DNA from: Onchidella celtica
Taxonomy: Eukaryota > Mollusca > Gastropoda > Systellommatophora > Onchidiidae
DNA: 64,000 nt
NCBI GenBank assembly: GCA_963931925.1
Contig: OZ007582.1
Location: 23,459,224 to 23,523,223 of the forward strand
Direction: 5' to 3'
Of this stretch, positions 26,196-36,600 are shown piece by piece (positions within the stretch are counted from its first letter, which is position 1; each line of letters starts with the position of its first letter). The position numbers and the translations under genes were made by a program. A model generated the notes under the pieces. The model saw only the letters and a program-made list of their open reading frames with translations. It did no database searches and was not told where the DNA came from.

Positions 26196-26515
26196 TTAAT
26201 TATATGTACTAAAGCTTACCAGTGGGAATGGCAATTTCAAAGACTTCAAAACATTCAAAAGTTCAATCTGACCTCTCTCCAGTTCCCGAATTATCAGCTG
26301 TGCATTCCAATTACATCTGAGACCATCTCCACGTAGTTCCTCTACCAAGTCGTCATGTAGTTTCTGAATATCTTGAAATGACTGTGGGTGTTGGTGCATA
26401 TTGTATACTCGATATAGACACTTTAGATACTGTCTTGCTAGCCCGCAGTTCAGGTCTCCTTTCTGAGAGACCAAAGTGTCCAGACAACCACCAGGTGTCG
26501 CGGCGGCATTGAATC
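26196..26515 (-). CDS. Gene 2 exon 7, type B domain 2 and C-terminus
   Basis: Acceptor TTTTTCCCCCAG, then 105 codons to TAA at 26196. Motifs GGCLDTL, RQYLKC and GLRCNWNAQ. Spacing is C-x12-C-x8-C-x34-C, three residues shorter in the first loop than all other copies. The tail after RELERG (about 25 residues) is not a clear membrane anchor, unlike gene 1. Two donor-like sites lie inside: GTCAGA in the homologous position of exon 4's donor (phase 1) and a strong GTAAGC at 26219 (phase 0). The true last exon may therefore lie further downstream. Confidence 0.7.
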
Positions 26516-29500
26516 CTGGGGGAAAAAATCGCACATACATACACGGTTAGTTGTAGAAATTTGATAAAACACACAACTTCATGTACAGCGGGACTTTTCT
26601 TTCAAGTAATGTGAAAAACCCTGACCTAAAGTAAGGCAGTATTGTTATAACACACTAGCAATGGCCTCAGGATGCTGGATGGAATTGGATAGTATATGTA
26701 TATACACAATATGCACTATCATACTTACTTCTTCTTTTGTTACCTAAAACAGAAAAAAAGGAAAAGAAAACAACAACAACAACAGTCTGACTACCCTGGT
26801 GATAAAATATATGTGTCTACCAGGATGCTGTTGTATTCAGTTTATTATGTGCAAGTGTTAAACGATTTGTTTTTCATACAGATAAATATCATATAATTTA
26901 TTTATTTGCTAGCCAAGGTCCGGGCGTTCCCCATGGTAAAATGTTTTTGTTGATTTCAGTTTTGGGTGATTGTAACAGATCTGTTTCACTTTGCCCGTCA
27001 TTTTTGGTTTATTTTGTAATTGTGTTTATCTGTTTGCTTTTAGGTAAGTCTTAGTGTATTACTGTTGCGCGCCAATGCTTACGCGCCCCCCCCCCCAACC
27101 TCTGCTTGGTCAGCAGTGGAGGCGAAGATGGTCGTGAAAGTGCAGTAATGTGCCCAGTGGGCAGTTTTTTGTTTAGATAACTGCTCTGTTCTACGAACGA
27201 CAATAGACAAAATGCACCACTTCAGACGTAAGGGATCAGCACAAGAAGTCAAGTTTCGCCTCTAACCTTCTATTATCCACCCCAACCCACGTTAGCGATT
27301 AAGCGATTAAGAACAAAAGTGAGAGAGGGCAGGGGGCGTTGTGGGGTGGAATATCATGTAGCACTCTGTAATAGAAAGTAGGCCCATTGACATTATTACA
27401 CAGCACTGTGCGCCAATTGTCTAGTTCTATGAACGTTCAAGGACTAAGGCTATGGAAAAGACCACATTCTATTTTCAGTCGCTAACGGATTATTTACGGG
27501 ATTCTGGTTGGCTATGCTAATGATCACTGATAAGGGTTGGGTTTGTGTGTGTGGGTCCCGAGTTCATGCATGGAAAAGAAAGAAATGCTGCGGTAGAAAC
27601 ATTTTTAACTTCCAAGCAAGCCATGTAGAGAAAAATAGTGAGTTGTGTTTTCTGTCCCCCCCCCCCCCCCCCTCCCCCAAACAATTAAAAACATTTCTTG
27701 CGTATTCAAATCAACCGGTAGTAAATAAGGAGGTCATTTGTCACGCGTCCATGGAAAAGAAGTGATCGTGGGACGAAAGATGAAATTAATGACACAATGC
27801 AACATTTCAGTTGACAAAAAAGAAAAAAGGAAAACGTATTTGACAGTAAAGCGATTAGCCCTAATTGTTTCTTATTTTTATGCAAAATTTCATCGACATG
27901 CGTTGTCAAAGAGTTTGTAGGCTTGACTAAAGTTTGTATAGGCTGGCGCGAGTTTTCTTTTATTATACTAGACGATTTCTTTGTCGTCAGCAGCAACAAC
28001 GATAGGCAGCTGGTAAGAAACGAAGATACCTGGTCACAGGCATCAGGTAGGAATGTACTTGATATTAGAGAAGGAATGGAGGGAAGACATTAAATAGTCA
28101 GTTTGACTGGCCAAAGGAGAAAAAGATTCGCTGACTGACTGACATATTGTTACTATGGAGATAAGTAAAGCCAGATTAATGTGGTAACTGACTGGTTGGG
28201 TGAGCAGCTACTATTCCTTGGTGTAAGTATAGTGGATGTGCCAGCAATCATGCTAACAGAAGTCTAGATTTTGTTAATTGTTTTTTTTTTTTATGTCTTA
28301 ATATGTAAAAAAAAAACATGTAATCAATTTTTTATAGTGGCAATTTTATTTATCAGAATATGTGTGAGTTCTTTTGTATGTGTGGTTGTATTTCTTAAAT
28401 TTCTCTCTCTCTCTCTATCATTATCTGTCTGTGTGTCTCTCTTTCTGTCATTCTCTCATTTTGTGTGTGTCTCTCTCTCTAGCTGAATCGTTCTCTCTCT
28501 CGGCATGCGTATATGTATATCTGTCTATCTGAATGGCTCTCTCTGTGTCTTCCTTGCCCTCTCTTTGTCTCTATCTCTCTCCATTTACATCTCTCTCTCT
28601 TTCTTTCTCCCTCTCTCTGTTTCCCTCTCTTCCCCCCTTTTGTCTCTCTTCTTTCTGTGTCTCTGTCTGTCTGTCTCTCCTCCCTAATCCATATCACCAT
28701 CCAGAACTGATTTTGTTTACCTGGAGGGGTACTCTCTATTTTCCAGACAATTCCACTTCTCTGTTCCTGAAGAAGTTCTTCTTTTATCTTCTGAACACTG
28801 ATGCTGCAGAACAGGCCAAGCTCGTTTAGTTGTGAATTAACTGCAAATTGTGTTGCACGGACACGCAGGTCGTCCTCTCCAAAGTCGGCAATAAGCAGTC
28901 TGATGACACATTTCCAGTTTTCTCTTTCTGATCTGCAAGATGGACCGCCGTCTCTTCTCCGGTTGCTCCTCAAATTGTTGAGGCAGCGACCCCGACTTAT
29001 AACTTCAACTGTGGAACCTTTAAAGTGATATACTAAGTGTCAGCCTAAGCTCTCACAAAACAATTTGATTGGCCGATTATTTGGATGTGACATCACGACA
29101 CTAAGTGTCACCAGAGAGTATAGATGTATAGAGAGATCTCACTGCCGCCAAATCGCGAAACCAAGTCGCTGCGGTAAACAAGAAATCGAAAAATTGAAAT
29201 AGGCTGCCTTCACCAAAGAGAGTATATATATCTGTTTATTGTGGTCTGTTCATATTAATTTTTTTTTTTTAGGCTGATTGAAACTATTTAGAGCCGTTTG
29301 TAAGTTCTTACGCCCTATGGAAATGCACCAACGGGTATTGTTTGTCACAGAGACCTACTTTCCACTCCATGCTAACAATGGTTTCGCAGAGCCTCCCGTG
29401 TCTCGCAGTGCCAATCGACCAATAGTGAAACCACTCGACATATCTATACTCTCTGGTGTCACCGAGACTTCGCCCACCAGCCAATTACTTTATTTCTCAC

Positions 29501-30591
29501 TGAGAATCGTGAACCCATCATTCAGCCGGTAAACAGCTGGATCTCATTACAACTCAATGTCGTGGCGTCACTACCCAACTAATCGGCAGATTAAAATCGT
29601 TTAGTCCCTGCTGGGCCTTAAAGTTCCTAGCACATAACCAAAAATTATGTGTCGACCGTTTTAATACTTAAAACTATTGTATTATGTGAGAGGTAGTTTT
29701 TTTTCCCGTTCTTGTACATCTGGTGCTCTGGCATTAACCATAATGTTTTGTCATTTTTATTCTTGCTGATCCGGATTATAATAATTATGATCGTGATGGA
29801 AATGCCTAAACAAGGAAAAGTATTAACGTGATCAGGCAGAACCGGAGACAATATTATACGATTTTCAGAAAAGATGAAAGGTGTGTGAAAAGATTTGATC
29901 ACGTGCTAATGTATAACTCATAAAATACTTACACAATACAATGATTAACGCAGCTGTGTTTCATTTTCACCACAAACATGTTTTACAAAAATCACAAAAT
30001 AAATTTAGATAAACAGTGATTTCCACAGGTGATTGATTTTTGGTACAGGATCCAGATGTTGTATTATAATTTATAATTTACCTGGTGGTGCAGGAGTCGT
30101 TACAGGTTGATCACCTGAAAGAGATATAAGATGGAGATGGGTTGGGTTGGGTTAGTTAATGGCGGGTAAATTGAATAGTGTCAAATGTTTAAGATATGTT
30201 TAGACGCCTGTGACGCCCACCGCTGTTACCAAGAACGTGCAGTTTAAATTAATTTTAATTAATGAACTTTGCCATGTGAAATTACGTTTAAATGGAGCTG
30301 TGGTGATTTTTTCATTCCCTTTAGAAAAACATGAGAGTCATTTTTGCTAAATATGCTCTGACATAAATGTGTTTGACGGACTAACTTGTGAATGAAAACG
30401 ATGGCCACTGTTACCCTTTAAAAAAAGTTTACATCATATTATTCAACATCTTTAATCTGATAGTTTATGTCTTGCATTTTTTATGATTGCAGTTTTATTT
30501 ATTAGAGCATGTTTGAATGCTTTTGACATGATGTAATTGTCAGACTCTCTCTCTCTCTCTGTCTCTCCATTTCTCTCTCTTTTTCTCTTCC

Positions 30592-30626
<35 letters not shown>

Positions 30627-30629
30627 GCC

Positions 30630-30672
<43 letters not shown>

Positions 30673-33600
30673 TTCTGATGAAATCACCAACGCTCCCTGT
30701 ACTTTCAGGGCAATGGCTCATGAATCGAAGAACTAGAATATACTGATGGAATGGCAATAATTTCATCAATTCTGTCCTACAACGTCCAGAGTAAAGATAC
30801 TTAACCCAGAACGCAAACAAGTACTGTTAACTAAATTCATACTTCCATTCTCACCTTTTTGCAAGTCTCGTAACATCTCGTGCACTTCCAAATCACAGAT
30901 GAGACCGTCTTTCCGTAGATCAGCCTCTATCTCATTCTCTAATTGCTGAATACCCTGATTTGACAACTGTGATTTATGCAGTTCAAGGACTCGGAATCTA
31001 CATTTCGTGAACTGCTTGGCTATGTTACAGTTCGAGTCTCCAGCCTGTTCCACTTCAACCTCTAGAGTATCCAAACAGCCACCAATTGTAGTGGCGTTGT
31101 CGAAACCTGTCAATAGAATCGCACACAGACTCGATGAAATATGAAAGGAGACGAAAGCGGAAGCACCATGCACTCTAAAAGGCGATGTGAAGGTTTCTGA
31201 CGTCTTCTTGACTATAGGCAAGATGAGACTAACGTCATTCGGCAGAACAGCCGAAAACCAAAAGAAACTCAGACCACTGTATCTGAGCTCTGAGGATGGC
31301 TGAATTTTTGTGAATGTCTTGTTTTATGGAAGAATATTCAGCTCAGTTGGCAAAACACCACATATTACATTATACTAGCTAACCTGCCAAGAGTGTCTTA
31401 CAGGTTTTAAATCAACTAATTGGTCAGCCTACCAATCTGATACCAAATAACACCAATCCCATCCCATCCTATCTTACATCCACCAGGGTTACCAGATTGA
31501 AATTTTAAGTTCAAGCTTACCAATACCAAAAGACAGAAATAGGCAAACAAATTCCAGTACAGTTTTCACACTAATATCACATGAAAAGCTCCAGAACCAA
31601 TTTAATGTCCTCCTCCCCACTAGAATGACTGGGACATTTGGCTTAAATCTTGCCAGTTGTGGATTAAAAAAAAAAAACAACACAAAATTTCTGGAGATGC
31701 AATGAAAGACTTTGCAACACTTACTTGAAAAATTCTCCCTCGAATCTCATATCATCAAGAATATTCAGCTGCATTTCTTGTCTTAGCTTTAACGGAAGAT
31801 ACATGAGAAAATATCCTTTGAACTGCAACATTGATGACTGGGATTATTAGGTAAATGAAGACAAAAGTAGCCAGCTATGTAAATGCTTCATGGCGAATTG
31901 ACGAAATGTTATAAAAACCATAGAAAAAGTGTGGGGTCGCATCAAGGCTTGAAGCAAAAACAAAATGTGGCAAAAGGAAAACAGTTGTATGTAGCAAAGC
32001 CTCGCATAAAAAATAATACCAAAATGATAGAGTAAAACGCGAAGAGAAGACCTAACTTGTAATACTTCGAGGCTGAACACTTGGGCGGATGTGCTGCGCT
32101 CCGAAAATTCAAGTCAGGACTCGCAGTTGACTATTCGTACTGATTTAATATTCTTCAGTTTTTGTTATTGTTCAGTTGTTTCATCTGTTCAATTATCCAA
32201 TTTTGTTTTGTTTTTTCCTGAAGCAGGTTTACAACCCAAAGCTCAATTTGTCTTCCTTTTTTCTTTGCGTTTTATTGTATTGTTTCGGTATTATTTCCTA
32301 TGCGACACTTTGCTACATAATCCTATCTTTTTGCCATGTTTTGACTTTGTTTCATGGCGAAGTAAATCAACCCAGAACCACAGAGTGTGCATGGGGTTCT
32401 ATCGTGGGTGAAACTCTGTCGAAAACGGTTGCAGTTTAAAAAAAAAAAAGAACAAACAATGAACCATAGAATCCAGTGCCAACTGCACCCTGACCTTGCA
32501 GGTAGGCCCTTTTTTTTTTTGACAATTAGCGAAAGAAATCTTGGCACTTCTACATGCAACTGATAAAAAAATATTTCATCGAAAGTAAATATTTTAGAAA
32601 AAGGGTGCTCTGTAATTTTAGTGCAGGTCATTTTAGTACGTCAGGAAAAAAAGCCAGGAGAAAAGCCAAAAAGCCAATCAATTTTTTAAAGCCAACAAAA
32701 TCTCTAAAAAGCCAAATTTCTGGCATTTGGCTCTAAAAAGGGCCAATTTGCTAACCTTGTTAGAAACCAATGGATCTCACGATTCTATGCGTAGCTTATG
32801 AATGAGTGAACCCACAAGTTGTTCTTTTTTTTTTTTTTTGCCTGTGTCAGTCTCGATATCATTAAGTTTGGCTAGGGAACTTTCTGATGACCAGGGCCGA
32901 GATGAAAGACAGACTTATTTTTGATGTACGAAACCATGTGTAACGGTCAGTTGTATTAAATTGTTCGTATTCAGCCAGGCCTAAATGGCAAAGTGACAGA
33001 ATTGTAAATCTTGGAGGTAAATGCAAAAATGGACGTTCCAATTGACATGTAAATTACACAAAGTATATGATAGTGTACGATATATGACAATAATTTCTTG
33101 AATACTTATTTATTCAGTGTCAACGATCGGATGATCACTGGATAATGAAAAAGGGCTTTAATAAATAAGTTACAAAATTAAGACATTGGGTAGGAATAAA
33201 GAATACAATAGTTTTGTGGGACAAAAAATCCATAAGAGATATTTTATTGTACTTAGACCGGTTGTTCAATGGGTATGCAGTAAAAAATGAATGCCGTCTG
33301 ACATAACACACCAAACAGTAGTAAGCTGGTTAGGAGGGAGATACATTAAGATTAGGGAGATGGCTGAGTCGGTGAATAGTAAGGTGAGTAGATGCACAAA
33401 TAGTTCAGTATATAGGTGAGAGTCTGCGTAACTTTTCAAGTATAGAATCAGGCTGTCGAATAGGTATGTAGATTAGATAATCATGTTCCTGCGTAAATGA
33501 CTAGATGACAGTCATAACGATTTGCCTTTAAAAGGAACTTGATCCGACGGGACAAATCAACATCTGGAGGAATAGAGATCTTTACCTGGAGGGGATATGT

Positions 33601-36600
33601 TTACTGTGTCCCACACAATGCCGTCCCTCTGTTCCTGAAGAATTTCATTTATCACCGCCCGAGCGTTGATGTCACAGGGCTCACCGAGTAGTGCAGTTTC
33701 TGAGTTCAAAATAGTCTGTAACCTTCTAGCAGAGATGCTGTTCGCCCCCTCCTTGGCAATGTACAATCTGGCCTGACATTTCCAATATTCCCTGTCTGAC
33801 CTACAGGATGGACCGTTGTCGTTTGCTTCGTTGATTTCTTGCTCGTCATAACAGCGGCCAGCACTGATGACTTTAACTCTTGTGCCTTGGTAATAATACA
33901 GTATGAGAGTTAAGTTTGTTAGCATTTGATTGCTATCGTGTGTGGTACATTCTCACAGTACATGATTTATTGTGTGTCTTACATGTATGCATAATATGTG
34001 TAGCGGTTGTCTTTTCTCTTTCTGTCTTTCTCTTGCAATTATTTTGAATTGCCATTAATAATGTTGGATTAATATTTTGTTAATAAAAATGGCCATGTAA
34101 AAACAGATCAGAGAACATAATTGACACTAGGTGCAAACTCAAAAGGTGTTCCTGGACACTGAAGGGAAACATTTTTACAGTCATTACCTGGCGGTTGACG
34201 AGTTGAGGTTTGTCCAAGACTTATATGCCCACCTGTGAAAGATGAAAAATTATGAGGGGTTTATTAGATGTTTACTGCTGAGTAAATTTGACGTAAAATT
34301 GGCACAAAAAGATAGGTTATCATATCCGTCGGGAAACGTAGCACTGGATCATTCACAAAATTCAGCGAGTTATATTAGCTATAGACAGTCAGAATAGTAT
34401 ACAATTGTTTGCATAGAGAATTCTGCTGGAAGGGATGGCGTCTTCACCTCAGGTATTTGTGAACATTTTCTCTCTTGTAACTATTTTGATTGGTCATTAT
34501 AATGTTATATTAATATTTTGTTATTAATAAAAATGACCACGTGAAAACAGATAAGAGAACATAGTTTACCACGAGGTGCAAACTCTACAGGTATTTTTTG
34601 ACATTAGAGGGAAATAGTTTTACAGATCGGGGGCAAAATCAGCGACACAATCTAAGAAGAAAAAAAATTCTGCATGCCTGCACTCTAGTGCACTCTAGTA
34701 TATTTATGATTTGCACCGAGAATTCTGCTCCCGGCGATGACGTTTTGGACTCATGCATTTGTGAACATGCATTCGTGAGTAAAGTATCGGAGGCGAAATC
34801 AGCTACACAAGTAACAACAACAACAACACAAATTACTTGTCCATCATCACAGGCCCCGTGATCTAAAAATGAACCCTCCGCAGGACGAAAGGAAGGCCTC
34901 TCACTTTCTAAATTTTACGGGAATCCGAGCTGTATGTATAGCGGTAATGTAGGTCTTACTGAAAACATCTGGTGCAAATCACGTTCTATATTATTAGAAC
35001 CACATGGATGGTGTCAACAAGTGGATTTAGCTCTTTACTAAGGATATGGTTCGACTGCATTTGAGAGGGGCTAAATCACACTCGCAAACACACACAAGCA
35101 AAATACTGATTCAACGCGAGTAGTAACAGTATGAGTCAGGCCTGCAGGGCCACAACCATTTATTTACGATTAAAAAAAAAAAGAATATAAAAACAAGTTA
35201 TAGGTTTGTGAAATCAATAGCAGCTGCAAATCAAGGATATGATATATATTTAAATCCAACTGCTTACACAGATAACTCCCCTTCACGTAATTTAAGTAGA
35301 TAACTGTTATAAGTTCAGTTCATCAGTAAGTTGTATGTCTCACTGTCCAAGGACCTAAACTCTAGGGTAATAATGGCAATTTAATCTCAATATGAAGGAG
35401 ATATTTATATCTCAAGGTCCTGCACTTAACTAGTTCCCCAAAAAATACACAATGCAACTAAGCTCTGCGAATAGATACCAGTGAATTCCATTCACACAAA
35501 TTTCATTCCAAACGTTCTATTATGGAAAGTCATTCGTCTCAGGTGGCAGCTCTTGAAGGCACACGTCCTGTGACTCAGGTAGTACTCCTGGTGGACACAT
35601 CTAGATCTAGTTGGTTATCACACTCAACTAAGAAACGTACCATTGTTCCTGGTCGGTTAGCAACCGGGAAAATCCAATACTTGCATGAACAAGTTGTACT
35701 GAGACATGAGCTCTCTTTCTCTGACTTAGCTCCTTCGTCGAGTACAGTTCAAGGCATGATTTGTCTACAGACTTTTCTGCTCTAGTGGAAAAGATCTAAA
35801 AGCACTGAGATCACCTCATGATTAGGATACCGCCATCATATGTGTCTGAATAGTCCCCAACTGACAAGCTCTTTTATATGGGGTCACTGCCCAGGCGAAA
35901 TTCTTAAGCCGCCGCGTTACTCACTGACCTGATCGGTCAGTTTACCTAACCCCTGCAAAGCGGCAACCAATGCTAAGGACGTTACCAGAAATATCTTTTG
36001 AATAACATTAAATCTGCCAATTTCATTGGTCAGATACTGCAGACTGCTGCTCTAACCCCTACTGTTTCAGACGGGGTCTAATGCCTAGACATGATGCTTC
36101 TATCAACAACAATAAAACACACTTTCTCACCCTCTCTATCTTAGTCACTTGCTGCACAACTGTTTCGTAGTAATAATATTAGCTCTCCCCCACCCTGCAG
36201 TTCCCTTTCCAAAACTCTGGTTCACGAGGTCAGCTGAGTACACGACGTCTTGCTTGAAACCAACAACTTGCTTGACCTCTCGTTAGAATTTTAGGTCTAT
36301 TCTAAATCATGACAGATGGAGTCACACGGCGAATTGGTCCTGGTTAGAGTCATTCACAATGAGGATTAACTTAAAGCTCTTTTGTGGTTTTTATTTCTTG
36401 TTTCTCTACCTTCTGTTTTTTAATAAACTAATTTTTCTTGTGCCCTCAGTGTTAGTGTAGAGATCACATTCGAAAGCTGCTAATATCACTGGGAATGCTT
36501 TCTAAGACATCAGAAATCTTATCTCTGAAGACATGGCATTTAACTAGATAAAATGTTTAATACTGATACCCTGAAAAATCCGAATGGGCTTCAGCCCAGA

